Below are positions 44,087 through 53,447 of a stretch of DNA of 64,000 nt, one piece after another. The first letter of the stretch is position 1; the number at the start of each line of letters is the position of its first letter. The DNA is taken from the NCBI RefSeq assembly GCF_003032475.1, contig NZ_CP028369.1:5704001-5768000 (forward strand). Direction: 5' to 3'. A program made the translations under genes and the position numbers. The DNA is from Streptomyces sp. P3 (GTDB lineage: Bacteria > Actinomycetota > Actinomycetes > Streptomycetales > Streptomycetaceae). The notes under the pieces are model-generated. The model was not told the DNA's origin. It saw only the letters and a list, made by a program, of their open reading frames with translations, and ran no database searches.

Positions 44087-44112
44087 TTCTCGTCGTTTCT
44101 CGTGGTTCTCGT
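44087..44112. repeat. Phased ACGAGAA heptamers (purine-rich leader on minus strand)
   Basis: ACGAGAA (minus strand) occurs at 44087, 44097 and 44106, about 10 bp apart, within a ~70-base polypurine stretch of the spacer before the CDGSH gene. Function unknown. Confidence 0.5.
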
Positions 44113-44169
44113 CGTCTTCTCTTGACGCCTCTCGTTCTCCTGACTCCCCTCGCCGTGCAGCGGGGCAGG

Positions 44170-45186
44170 TCAGGAGAGGCGGACGGTCTCCGGCTCGGAC
44201 AGCGGGATCCGCAGGGAGGATCCGCCCGAGCGCCAGGCGGCCAGCAGCCGATCGCCGAGGCGGTCCTCCAATATCCCGGTCGCGTCGACGCCGAAAGCGA
44301 TGTCGGCCGCCAGGTGGGGCTCCTCCTCGAGCAGACCGGCGATGACCTCGTGGCGCACGACCTGCTCGTGGACGGCGTCCGCCTCGACGTGCTCGTCGTA
44401 GAAGCGCACGGCGGCGGGGCCGGCGTCCGCGTGGCGCATCGCCGCCGCGAGCCGCCGCGAACCGGGGGAGGAGGTGATCTCCACCGCCGCGAAGTGGCCG
44501 ACGAGCGCTCCCCGCAGGGACCGGTGCAGGCCGAACAGGGACATCATGTTGACCACGGCCAGCGCCTGCGCGCACGCCGCGTCGAGGTAGCGGCCGTAGC
44601 CGGTGTCCAGCCCGAGGTCCGCCATCAGGTCCGCGAAGAGCCGGGCGTGCACACGCTCGGGCCGGCCGCCGCCGTACTCGTCGAACTCCACCGCGGCCAT
44701 GGCCGCCTTGGCCCGGCCCCACAGCCGCGGCAGCACCCACGCGTGCGGGTCCGCCTCCTTGAGGTGGTACAGGGAGCGCTGGGCCGCGTACTCGCGCAGC
44801 TGCCAGGCCTCGCCCTCGGCGGCCAGGAAGTGGCTGACGCCCGTGCCCTCGACGGGCTCCACGAGGATCTCCGCCAGCGCCTCGTCGAGGGAGGCGTGGA
44901 CCGGTGTGTCCGCGCGCAGGGCGGTCAGGAAGCGGTGTTCCAGCGCGGCCCGGACCCCCAGCAGCGCCGGGTCCCACTCGCGGTCCGGGGACACCCCGGC
45001 GAAACCGCGGTAGTGCAGTTCATAGCAGAGGTACAGGGCCAGCTGGAGGTCGTCGCCGTACGGGGGCGCGGACACCGCCGCCTCGCTCGCCGGGAGGGGG
45101 CCCGCGTCCTCCAGGTACGCGCGGACGGCCGTGGAGACCGGGCCTCGGGGAGCCGGCAGCGGCGGTCCTGCAAGGTCGTGTGCCAT
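44170..45186 (-). CDS. Iron-containing redox enzyme (haem-oxygenase-like fold)
   Basis: 338 residues, helical and soluble. The pattern CYELHYRGFAGV near 60, AAMAAVEFDEYGGGRPERVH near 175 and AVRFYDEHVEADAVHEQVV near 265 places Glu, Asp and His ligands as in haem-oxygenase-like di-iron oxidases (HDO group). It forms a likely operon with the CDGSH protein, which could supply electrons. Substrate unknown. Confidence 0.85.
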   Translation of the reverse strand: MAHDLAGPPLPAPRGPVSTAVRAYLEDAGPLPASEAAVSAPPYGDDLQLALYLCYELHYRGFAGVSPDREWDPALLGVRAALEHRFLTALRADTPVHASLDEALAEILVEPVEGTGVSHFLAAEGEAWQLREYAAQRSLYHLKEADPHAWVLPRLWGRAKAAMAAVEFDEYGGGRPERVHARLFADLMADLGLDTGYGRYLDAACAQALAVVNMMSLFGLHRSLRGALVGHFAAVEITSSPGSRRLAAAMRHADAGPAAVRFYDEHVEADAVHEQVVRHEVIAGLLEEEPHLAADIAFGVDATGILEDRLGDRLLAAWRSGGSSLRIPLSEPETVRLS

Positions 45187-45294
45187 GCGGGCCGGGTACC
45201 CCGCGGGCGGCGGGACACCCCTCGGCCCGCGGTGCGACGGCAGGGGGTGTCCGGCGGGGATGCCGGCGCCCCTTCCGGCCGCGGCTCGCGGGTT

Positions 45295-45489
45295 TCAGTC
45301 GCCCCGGGACTCCTCCTGGGCGCGCCGGTCGGCGGTGAGCGCGTCGGCGGCCTCCGCCCTGCGCCGGGAGCGCTCGCCCTGCGGGTCGTCGACGCGGGTC
45401 TCGGCCTCCTCTATCTCCTGGATGACCTCCTCCAGCGCGGTCCGGGGGCGGTCCTGGCCGGTGTCGGGGCGCTGGTCGTCGTCGGGCAC
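45295..45489 (-). CDS. Small charged hypothetical protein
   Basis: 64 residues from GTG 45489, with a very good GGAAGGAAG site. Highly charged and helical (LEEVIQEIEEAETRVDD, then RSRRRAEAADALTADRRAQE), no hydrophobic segment. Starts 32 bp after the Ppx/GppA gene and is probably co-transcribed. No known domain. Confidence 0.6.
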   Translation of the reverse strand: MPDDDQRPDTGQDRPRTALEEVIQEIEEAETRVDDPQGERSRRRAEAADALTADRRAQEESRGD

Positions 45490-45521
45490 GGTGGCTTCCT
45501 TCCGCCGGGTTCGGATCGGTC

Positions 45522-46526
45522 TCAGTGTTTCGCGAGGCGCAGCGGGACCGGCTCCGGGGGTGCCTGCCCGTCGTCGGTGAGCCGGGTGACCTCCGCCCAC
45601 CAGGCGGGACCGTCCTCCAGGTGGCGCAGCATCACGCCCTCACGGATCGCCCAGGGGCAGACGGTGAGCGTGGAGAGCCCGGTCAGCTTCATCGCCGTGT
45701 GCCCGAGCACCGCGCCGGCCAGGCTCTGCGCGGCGCGCGGCGCGGAGATGCCGGGCAGCCGGGCGCGTTCGGCCGAGGGCAGGGCGGCCAGCGTGTCGAT
45801 GGCTTTCCGCAGGTCGCCGCGGTGCAGGGTGCGGTCCATGAACGGGCCGTGCCGCCCGGGCGCCGCCCCGCACAGCCGCCCGAGCTGCTGGAAGGTCCGG
45901 GAGGTCGCCACCGCCGTACGCGGACCCTCCCAGCGGATCCGGGCGGCCACGTCCCTGAGCTGATGCCGGATCCGGCGGCGTGCCGCGCGTACGAGCTCGG
46001 GGGAGGGCGGGTCGTGGTCCGCGAAGAAGTCGTGGGTGAGGCGGGCCGCACCCAACGGCAGTGACACGACGAAGTCCGGCAGCCGGCCCCGCCCGAAGGC
46101 CACCTCGAAGGACCCGCCGCCGATGTCCAGCAGGGCGAGCGGTCCGGACCGCCAGCCCATCCAGCGCCGGGCCCCGAGAAACGTCAGTTCCGCCTCCACC
46201 TCGCCCGGCAGGGTGGACAGCGCGACGCCGCTGCGCGCCCGGACCGTGCGCAGCACCTCCTGCCGGTTGGGGGCGGCGCGCACCACGGCGGTGGCGAAGG
46301 CGAGGGGCCCGGCGGCCCCCCAGCGGTCCGCGGTCCGGGCCGCGGCAAAAACCGCCCGGACGAGCCGTTCCACGGCCTCCTCGGGGATGGGGTCGCCGGG
46401 CTTGACCTGCTCGGACAGCCGCAGCCGCCACTTCGCGGTGTGCACCGGCAGCGGAACTCCGCCCGCCGCGTCAGCGACCACGAGCCGTACGGTGTTCGAC
46501 CCCACGTCCAGAACGCTGATTCTCAT
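45522..46526 (-). CDS. Ppx/GppA family exopolyphosphatase-like protein
   Basis: 334 residues. Actin-like ATPase motifs: ISVLDVGSNTVRLVVAD at the N-terminus, LAFATAVVRAAPN, and LALLDIGGGSFEVAFGRG at about 135. The general-base Glu region (LPGEVEAEL) is present. It lacks the C-terminal HD-like domain of the longer E. coli enzyme, as in actinobacterial Ppx proteins. Acts on polyphosphate or (p)ppGpp. Confidence 0.9.
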   Translation of the reverse strand: MRISVLDVGSNTVRLVVADAAGGVPLPVHTAKWRLRLSEQVKPGDPIPEEAVERLVRAVFAAARTADRWGAAGPLAFATAVVRAAPNRQEVLRTVRARSGVALSTLPGEVEAELTFLGARRWMGWRSGPLALLDIGGGSFEVAFGRGRLPDFVVSLPLGAARLTHDFFADHDPPSPELVRAARRRIRHQLRDVAARIRWEGPRTAVATSRTFQQLGRLCGAAPGRHGPFMDRTLHRGDLRKAIDTLAALPSAERARLPGISAPRAAQSLAGAVLGHTAMKLTGLSTLTVCPWAIREGVMLRHLEDGPAWWAEVTRLTDDGQAPPEPVPLRLAKH

Positions 46527-46698
46527 GGACCGCGAGTACCCAGGCCCAAACCTCCATGCGCCACCGAGCCGAAACGGAGCATAACGGGAGGCAGGAGGGC
46601 GAAGGCGGGTGTGCCGACGGCCCGGACGGCAGCGGGGGCCGCCGTCCGGTGCGGACGGCGGCCCCTCTCCCCGGTGGGCGGCTCCTGCGCCCGGTCCG

Positions 46699-48201
46699 TC
46701 ACATGTGGATGACCGGCGCGGCGTCCGCGTCCTGCTCCGGCACTCCGCGGCGGAAGAGAGCGAAGGCGATGACCGCGCCCGCGACGAAGAACCCGGCCGA
46801 CCACCAGAAGGCCGTGGTGTAGCTCTCGATGGTGGCCTGCGCCTGGACCAGCTTGTCCGCCGGGTTCTTGCCGGCCAGGTAGTCCGTGGCGGCGCTCGCG
46901 GCGAGGGTGTTCAGCAGGGCCGTGCCGATCGAGCCGCCCACCTGCTGCATCGCGTTGACGGTGGCCGAGGCCACGCCCGCGTCCTCGGCGGCGACCCCGC
47001 CGGTGGCGAGCTGCATGGCGGGCGGCATGACCAGACCGAGGCCCATGCCGGTGACGACCAGCTGCGGCAGGACGGCGCTCGGATAGTGCGAGCCGACGCC
47101 GATCCCGGTCAGCCAGGCCATGCCGGCCGCGGCGACGGCGAAGCCCAGCGGGATGACCGTCTTCGGGCCCAGTCGCGGCACCAGGACCGTCGTGCCGAGC
47201 TGTGCCGCGACCATGAGCGCGCCGACCATCGGCAGGAAGGCCACGCCCGTCTTCGTCGGGCTGAAGCCGAGGTTCAGCTGCAGGTAGTAGGTGAGGAAGA
47301 GGAACACGCCGAACATGCCGGCGCCGGAGACGAGCACGGCGAAGAAGGAGGCCGCGCGGTTGCGGTCGAGCAGGATGCGCAGCGGCAGCAGCGGGTGCGC
47401 GGCGCGGGTCTGCCACCAGGTGAAGGCGGCCAGCAGCAGGCCGCCGGCGATCAGGAAGCCCCAGGTCAGCGGGGAGTCCCAGTCGTGTGTCTCCGCGTTG
47501 GAGAAGCCGTAGACCAGGGCGAACAGGCCGGCGGCGACCAGGACGGTGCCGGGCACGTCGAGCTTCGAGTTCGCGGCGTCGCGGTGGTTGGCGAGCAGGA
47601 GCCAGCCACCCGCGAAGGCGAGGACGGCGATGGCCACGTTGACGTACAGCGTCCAGCGCCAGTCGAGCGCGTCGGTCAGGATGCCGCCGAGCAGCAGGCC
47701 CACCGCGCCGCCCGCGCCGGCGATGGCACCGTAGACGCTGAACGCCTTGGCCCGCTCCTTGGCGTCGGTGAACGTGGTGTTGAGCAGGGAGAGCGCCGCC
47801 GGGGCGAGGAGCGCGCCGAACGCGCCCTGCAGCGCGCGGGCGGTGACCAGCATCTCGAAGTTGCTGGCGGCGCCGCCGAGCGCCGAGACGGCGGCGAAGC
47901 CGACCACGCCGATCAGGAAGGCCGTCTTGCGGCCGAAGAGGTCGGCTATGCGTCCGCCGAGCAGCAGCAGGGAGGCGAACGCCAGGGCGTACGCGGTGAC
48001 GATCCACTGCCGGCTGCCGTCGGAGAAGCCGAGGTCTGCCTGGGCGGAGGGCAGCGCGATGTTCACGATGGTGGCGTCCAGCACCACCATCAGCTGGGCG
48101 AGGGCGACCACCGCCAGGATCCACCACTTCTTGGCGGAGTCCGTGGACGGATTCTGTTCGGCGCCCGCGCGGGCGTCTTCCGTCAGGGTTTTGGAGGACA
48201 T
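46699..48201 (-). CDS. MFS drug efflux transporter (DHA2, 14-TM)
   Basis: 500 residues from ATG 48201 (GGAG 9 bases upstream). Motifs LDATIVNIALP (motif D1), GGRIADLFGRK (motif A) and GGAVGLLLGGILTDALDWRW (motif C region) define the EmrB/QacA DHA2 family; fourteen hydrophobic segments can be counted. Exports antibiotics or dyes with proton exchange. Two palindromes upstream (48240-48299) are TetR-type operators, but no regulator gene is adjacent. Confidence 0.92.
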   Translation of the reverse strand: MSSKTLTEDARAGAEQNPSTDSAKKWWILAVVALAQLMVVLDATIVNIALPSAQADLGFSDGSRQWIVTAYALAFASLLLLGGRIADLFGRKTAFLIGVVGFAAVSALGGAASNFEMLVTARALQGAFGALLAPAALSLLNTTFTDAKERAKAFSVYGAIAGAGGAVGLLLGGILTDALDWRWTLYVNVAIAVLAFAGGWLLLANHRDAANSKLDVPGTVLVAAGLFALVYGFSNAETHDWDSPLTWGFLIAGGLLLAAFTWWQTRAAHPLLPLRILLDRNRAASFFAVLVSGAGMFGVFLFLTYYLQLNLGFSPTKTGVAFLPMVGALMVAAQLGTTVLVPRLGPKTVIPLGFAVAAAGMAWLTGIGVGSHYPSAVLPQLVVTGMGLGLVMPPAMQLATGGVAAEDAGVASATVNAMQQVGGSIGTALLNTLAASAATDYLAGKNPADKLVQAQATIESYTTAFWWSAGFFVAGAVIAFALFRRGVPEQDADAAPVIHM

Positions 48202-48239
48202 GGGGAACCACTCCAGGGACGTCGGCAGAGAGCAGATAA

Positions 48240-48299
48240 ACGAAACCGTTTCGTACACGTGGAGGCTAGACCAGATTCTGCGAAACGGCAAAGTTTCGC
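48240..48299. promoter_or_regulatory. Two GAAAC/GTTTC palindromes upstream of MFS gene
   Basis: ACGAAAC C GTTTCGT (48240-48254) is a perfect 7-1-7 palindrome; GCGAAAC (48280-48286) and GTTTCGC (48293-48299) form a second site with a 6-base spacer. Both resemble operators of TetR-type efflux regulators. Confidence 0.78.
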
Positions 48300-48400
48300 T
48301 AGCGGGCCCCGGAGTCGGAGGTCCGGGGTCTCGGGCGCCGGCCGCCGGTGCCGGGTGGGCGGGGGACGACTACCGCCCGGCCGAGGCGCGTCCGCGGGCT

Positions 48401-51223
48401 CTACGCCAGCTGTCGTCGCACCAGCTCGTGCAGCCGGCCGCCGGTGTCCGCGAGGAGCTGCGCCGGCGGGCCCTGCTGGGCGATCCTGCCGTTCTCCATC
48501 ACGACCACCCGGTCGGCGTCCATCACCGTGGAGAGCCGGTGCGCGATGACCACGCGCGTCGCGTTGAGCTTGCGGGTGCTCTCGATGACCGTGCGCTGCG
48601 TCTCGTTGTCGAGGGCGCTGGTCGCCTCGTCGAAGAACAGGATGCGCGGCTGCCGGATCAGCGCCTGCGCGATCATCAGCCGCTGACGCTGACCTCCCGA
48701 GACGGACCCGCTGCCGGAGACGATCGTGTGCAGACCCATCGGCATACGCCTGATGTCCTCCGCGAGACCCGCCAGCTCCGCGGCCGCCATCGCCTCCTCC
48801 GGCGTGTAGGCCCCGGTACCGCAGATGACGTCCAGCAGTGAGCCGGTGAACGGCTGGGCGTGCTGGAGCACCACCCCGCACTGCCGGCGCACCGCCGCCT
48901 GGTCCAGCGCCGCCAGGTCCTGGCCGTCGTAGAGCACACTGCCCGACAGGGGGCTGTCGAAGCCGATGAGCAACCGCAACAGGGTCGACTTGCCGCAGCC
49001 GCTCGGGCCGACGACCGCCACGAACTCGCCCGGCCGCACCTCGAAGGAGACGTCGTCGAGGACGAGAGGGCCGTCGTCGGAATAGCGGAAGGAGAGCCGG
49101 CGGGCCTCGAGCGCGCCGGTCAGCGGGCCGGGACGGGTGCTCGCGGTGCGCACTTCGGGGGTGGCCTCCAGCACCGGCCGGATCTCCTCGAACAACGGCA
49201 ACGCGGCAACGGACGACACGAACGCGCCGGTCAACGAGGTGACCGAGGTGAGCAGCATCGTCATGGAGGTGTTGAAGGCGAGGAAGTCCGCCGCCGACAG
49301 CGCCCCCCGGGCGGGGCCCGCAAGCAGCATGAACATCAGCAGCGAGCACAGCGGCAGGTACACCGAGCCCAGCACCGTGCTGAGGTTCTTGATCCGGCCG
49401 AGCCGCTGCTGCAGCTCGCGGCTGCGCGCGAACTGCGCCGCCCAGGCCGCGTACGCGTAGTTCTCGGCCGCCGCCACCCGCAGTTTCGGCAGCCCGCGCA
49501 ACGTCTGGAACGCCTGGTTGTTCAGCTTGTTGGACAGCACGACGAGCCGCCGCTGCCAGCGCACCTGCCACAGGCCGAGCGCCAGGAACACGGACGCGAT
49601 CACGACCAGCATGCCGATCGCCGCCAGCGCCATCGGCACGCTGTACCAGAGCAGCAGCCCCAGGTTCATCGCGCCGATCGTGACGGACTGCGCGACCGAG
49701 GGGCCGAGCCCCGCCAGCAGCCTGCGGATCGTGCTGACGCCCATCGCGGCACTGGCCAGCTCGCCCGTGGACCGCTCGGCGAAGAACGTCGTCGGGAGTC
49801 TGAGCAGCCGGTCCCACACCGCAGGCTGGAGCGTCGCCTCGACCCGGCCCTCCAGCCGCAGGATGGTCAGGTTCTGCAGCAGTGTGAACGCCGCCGCGAC
49901 CACGCCGGCGACCATCACGGACAGGCACACCTGCGCGATCAGACCCTGCTGGGCCTTCGGCACGTACTCGCCCAGCACCTTGCCGGTGGCGATCGGCACC
50001 AGCGCCCCGATCGCCACCGTCACCAACCCGCTGAGCAGCAGGTTCGTCAGGTCGCCGGCGGTGCCCCGCATACAGAACCGCAGCAGGCCGAGCGGGCCGA
50101 GCCGCCGCTCCGGCAACGGCCGGTAGAACATGACGGCCCGCGGTTCGAACTCCTGCGCGTTGGCCTTCTCGACCGGCGTCTCCCGTCCGGTCGCCGGATG
50201 CACGGCGACATAGCCGCCGCGCCGCCACAGCAACGCGACGGGCGCCCCGGACAGCGCCCGGTGCCCGACCAGCGGCCCCACGTCGTCGCGCCACCACCGG
50301 CCGTCGAGGCGGACCGCCCGGGCCCGCACCCGCGAGGCGAGAGCGATCCGCTCGACCGGGTCCAGCCGGTCGCCGTCGGACCCCGTCCGGGCGGGCTCGA
50401 CGAGAGCGATCCCCGCGGCCCGCGCGACCAGCCGGCAGGCGGCGAAGGTCGCGTCGGCGTCGGCGGCCGTCGCGCGCTGCCCGGACTTCTTGCCGATCGA
50501 CGCGAGGAGCGTCCGGTCGGCCTGGGCGCGCACCGCCTCGCCGGCCTTGATCCCGGCGGCCGTACGGGTCTCGTGGGTACGTTCCAGCTGCTCGATCCAG
50601 CGGTCCAGCGTGGTCAGCAGCCGGTACTGCTGGTCGACCATGGACTGCCACACCGCCGGGTCCATCAGCAGGTCGGCGGCGGCCTCCTCGCCGTACAGCG
50701 AGCCGTACTGCACACTGCCCGGCGGGACCTGCATCCAGAACACGTCGTCGTCCTGGACCTCCACCGACCCCTCCGTGGCCATCGGCGCCTGGAAGAGGAC
50801 CGACAGACCGCGGCCGACGCCGAGGGCGAGCGCGTACTCCAGCGGACTCGAAGTCGGCGGCACGTAACGGGGGTTGCCGTACTCGTCGTACGACCAGGTC
50901 CGGGTGTGCGCCGGCTGGTACAGCTCGCGCAGCGCGACACGGTGCACCACGCAGTCCCGCGACGGCCGTGCGACGAGCGTGTGCCGGGGCCCGGCGACCG
51001 GACCGAGCAGCAGCGCGCCCGCCTCCAGCCGCCCCAGATGGTGCCAGTGCCCCTGCTGTCCGGCGTCCACCGCGAACAGGTCCAGCGCGCCGGACGCGAC
51101 CAGCCACAGCACCTGCGGGCCCTCGAGGTCGACGCGGCCCGAGCCGGCGCAGTCGATCCGCGAACCCGTCCGGCCCAGCGCTGCGAGCACGACGTCGAGC
51201 TCGCCCTCGGACACGGCAGTCAT
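48401..51223 (-). CDS. NHLM/NHLP-type bacteriocin export ABC transporter (second subunit)
   Basis: 940 residues. A long N-terminal region (~1-380) has no peptidase Cys and contains a cyclic-nucleotide-binding-like beta-rich part (~20-110), as in NHLM micro-ABC2 proteins. Six membrane spans lie at about 390-660 (LLLSGLVTVAIGALVPIA, MNLGLLLWYSVPMALAAIGM). The nucleotide-binding domain has Walker A VVGPSGCGKSTLL, Q-loop VVLQHAQP, signature VSGGQRQRL, Walker B ILFFDEATSALD and H-loop IAHRLST. Starts just inside the end of the preceding ABC gene's stop region; last gene of the export operon. Confidence 0.9.
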   Translation of the reverse strand: MTAVSEGELDVVLAALGRTGSRIDCAGSGRVDLEGPQVLWLVASGALDLFAVDAGQQGHWHHLGRLEAGALLLGPVAGPRHTLVARPSRDCVVHRVALRELYQPAHTRTWSYDEYGNPRYVPPTSSPLEYALALGVGRGLSVLFQAPMATEGSVEVQDDDVFWMQVPPGSVQYGSLYGEEAAADLLMDPAVWQSMVDQQYRLLTTLDRWIEQLERTHETRTAAGIKAGEAVRAQADRTLLASIGKKSGQRATAADADATFAACRLVARAAGIALVEPARTGSDGDRLDPVERIALASRVRARAVRLDGRWWRDDVGPLVGHRALSGAPVALLWRRGGYVAVHPATGRETPVEKANAQEFEPRAVMFYRPLPERRLGPLGLLRFCMRGTAGDLTNLLLSGLVTVAIGALVPIATGKVLGEYVPKAQQGLIAQVCLSVMVAGVVAAAFTLLQNLTILRLEGRVEATLQPAVWDRLLRLPTTFFAERSTGELASAAMGVSTIRRLLAGLGPSVAQSVTIGAMNLGLLLWYSVPMALAAIGMLVVIASVFLALGLWQVRWQRRLVVLSNKLNNQAFQTLRGLPKLRVAAAENYAYAAWAAQFARSRELQQRLGRIKNLSTVLGSVYLPLCSLLMFMLLAGPARGALSAADFLAFNTSMTMLLTSVTSLTGAFVSSVAALPLFEEIRPVLEATPEVRTASTRPGPLTGALEARRLSFRYSDDGPLVLDDVSFEVRPGEFVAVVGPSGCGKSTLLRLLIGFDSPLSGSVLYDGQDLAALDQAAVRRQCGVVLQHAQPFTGSLLDVICGTGAYTPEEAMAAAELAGLAEDIRRMPMGLHTIVSGSGSVSGGQRQRLMIAQALIRQPRILFFDEATSALDNETQRTVIESTRKLNATRVVIAHRLSTVMDADRVVVMENGRIAQQGPPAQLLADTGGRLHELVRRQLA

Positions 51224-51224
51224 C

Positions 51225-53447
51225 TCATCGCTCCCTGACCAGGGCCGCGTACGAGCCGCCGCGCGCCACCAGTTCCTCGTGCCGGCCGCGTTCCACGACC
51301 GTGCCGTGCCGGAGCACGACGATCTCGTCGCTGTCGCGCACCGTGCTCAGCCGGTGTGCGATCACCACGCACGCGCAGCCGCGTCGGCGCAGGTTGTCCA
51401 TCACCGTCTGCTCGGTCTCCGCGTCCAGCGCGCTGGTCACCTCGTCCAGCACGAGGACGCTCGGCCGGCGCACCAGCGCCCGCGCGATCTCGAGGCGCTG
51501 CCGCTGCCCGCCGGAGAAGTTGCGCCCGTCCTGCTCCACACCGCTGCGGATGCCGCCGGGCCTGCGCAGGACCACGTCGAGGAGCGCCGCGTCGCGCAGC
51601 GCGTCCTCGACGGCGTCGTCGGGGATCGACGGGTCCCACAGCGCCACGTTGTCGCGGACCGACCCCTCGAACAGGAACACCTCCTGGTCGACGAAGGAGA
51701 CGGAGGAGGCCAGCGCCCCCCGCGGAATGTCCTCCAGCCGCTGCCCGTCGATCCGGATGACGCCCTCCCAGGGCGCGTACAGGCCCGAGATCAGCCGCGA
51801 CACCGTCGACTTGCCGCTGCCGGAGCCGCCCACCAGCGCGACCTGCTGCCCGGGCCCGACGGTCAGGTCGAAGCCGGTCAGCAGCGGCTTGTCCAGCGGG
51901 CTGTAGCCGAACGAGACGTTCTCCAGCTCGACGTGGCCGCGCAGCCGGCGTGTGGAGTCGGCGCCATCGCGACGGTCGTAGAGCGGGTCGGCGCGGAAGT
52001 TCTCCACGTCCTTCAGCCGGGCCACGTCGGCGGCGAAGTCCTGGATACGGCCGGCCACGCCGTTGAGCCGGGTCAGCGGCGCGGTGAAGCGGGCGACCAG
52101 AGCCTGGAAGGCGACCAGCAGACCCACCGAGACATGGCCCTCGATCGCGCGCGTCCCGCCGATCCACAGGATCAGCGCGCTGTTGAGCGTCGCGAGCGTC
52201 GGCGCCACCACGCCCAGCCAGGCGCTCGGCACCCCGAGCCGCTGCTGCTCCTCCAGGGTGGTCGCGTGCTGCCCGGCCCACTTGCGGAAGTAGCCGTCCT
52301 CGCCGCCGGTGGCCTTCATCGTCTCGATCAACTGCAGCCCGGTGTAGGCCGTGTTGGTGAGCCGCGCGGTGTCCGCGCGCAGCTTCGCCGTCCGGGTCGC
52401 CCGCATCCGCACGACGATCCGCATGGCGACGATGTTCAGCAGCGCCACTCCGACGCCGACGTACGTCAACTGCGGGTCGTAGGTGTAGAGGAGGAAGGCG
52501 TACAGGACGACCACCACCGCGTCCACGCCCGCCGACGCCAGGTCGCGGGCCAGGGTCTCGGCGACGGCGTCGTTCGACTGCAGACGCTGGACCAGGTCGG
52601 CCGGACTGCGCTGGGAGAAGAAGGTCACCGGCAGCCGCAGCAGATGCCGAAGGAAGCGGGCGCTGGACAGCGTCGAGGAGATGATCCGGCCGTGATGGAG
52701 GTTGGCCTGCTGCAGCCAGGTCAGCGCGACCGTGAGCGCCACGCAGGTCCCCATCGACGCGAACAGCACGCCCAGCAAAGAGGTCTGACCCTCGATCAGG
52801 AACGTGTCGATCCAGGTCCGGCTCAGCGCCGGTACCGCCGCGCCCACCAGAACCAGCAGCAGGCTCGCCAGCACGGCGGCCGGCAGGGTGCCCGCGGTAC
52901 CGCGCAGCCGGGCCGGCATGGCGCCCAGCACACCGGGTCTGCGTCCGCCCCGCTCGAAGTCCTCACCCGGCTCCAGCACCAGCACGACACCCGTGAAGCT
53001 GCCGTCGAAGTCCTCCATGGGCACGAACCGCCGGCCCTTGCCCGGGTCGTTGACGAACACGCCGCGCCGGCCGAAGCGCCGGCCCAGGCCCTCGTAGACG
53101 ACGTAGTGGTTGAACTCCCAGAAGAGGATCGCCGGCGTACCGACCCCGGCGAGCGCGGCCAGGTCCATCTGCATGCCCTTGGCCGTCAGTCCGTAACTGC
53201 GGGCCGCCTTCAACAGGTTGCTCGCGCGCGAACCGTCGCGGGAGACGCCGCACGCGATGCGCAGCTCCTCCAGCGGGACGTGCCGGCCGTAGTGGGCGAG
53301 GACCATGGCGAGGGAGGCGGCCCCGCACTCCACGGCCTCCATCTGCAGCACCGTGGGCGTGCGGACGGTCTTCACCCGGCTCTTGGGGACCGGGCGCCGG
53401 GGCGGTGCGGCCCGCCGTCGGCCGCGGGTCTGCCCGGCGGCGGTCAC
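51225..53447 (-). CDS. C39-peptidase-containing NHLM ABC transporter
   Basis: 740 residues from GTG 53447, which overlaps the stop of the fusion-protein gene (GTGA). N-terminal C39 protease: catalytic Cys in LQMEAVECGAASLAMVLAHY (~41), His in FWEFNHYVVYEG (~107), Asp in FVNDPGKGRR (~122). These enzymes cut after double-Gly leaders. Six spans follow at ~180-460, then the ATPase with VGGSGSGKSTVS, FSGGQRQRLEIARAL and VLVLDEVTSALD. It should process and export the peptide encoded at 54335-54550. Confidence 0.93.
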   Translation of the reverse strand: MTAAGQTRGRRRAAPPRRPVPKSRVKTVRTPTVLQMEAVECGAASLAMVLAHYGRHVPLEELRIACGVSRDGSRASNLLKAARSYGLTAKGMQMDLAALAGVGTPAILFWEFNHYVVYEGLGRRFGRRGVFVNDPGKGRRFVPMEDFDGSFTGVVLVLEPGEDFERGGRRPGVLGAMPARLRGTAGTLPAAVLASLLLVLVGAAVPALSRTWIDTFLIEGQTSLLGVLFASMGTCVALTVALTWLQQANLHHGRIISSTLSSARFLRHLLRLPVTFFSQRSPADLVQRLQSNDAVAETLARDLASAGVDAVVVVLYAFLLYTYDPQLTYVGVGVALLNIVAMRIVVRMRATRTAKLRADTARLTNTAYTGLQLIETMKATGGEDGYFRKWAGQHATTLEEQQRLGVPSAWLGVVAPTLATLNSALILWIGGTRAIEGHVSVGLLVAFQALVARFTAPLTRLNGVAGRIQDFAADVARLKDVENFRADPLYDRRDGADSTRRLRGHVELENVSFGYSPLDKPLLTGFDLTVGPGQQVALVGGSGSGKSTVSRLISGLYAPWEGVIRIDGQRLEDIPRGALASSVSFVDQEVFLFEGSVRDNVALWDPSIPDDAVEDALRDAALLDVVLRRPGGIRSGVEQDGRNFSGGQRQRLEIARALVRRPSVLVLDEVTSALDAETEQTVMDNLRRRGCACVVIAHRLSTVRDSDEIVVLRHGTVVERGRHEELVARGGSYAALVRER

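Noticed and set aside
50130..50160. tRNA-like GGTTCGAACTCC stretch
   Set aside because: It lies inside the second ABC transporter coding sequence and has no surrounding cloverleaf.
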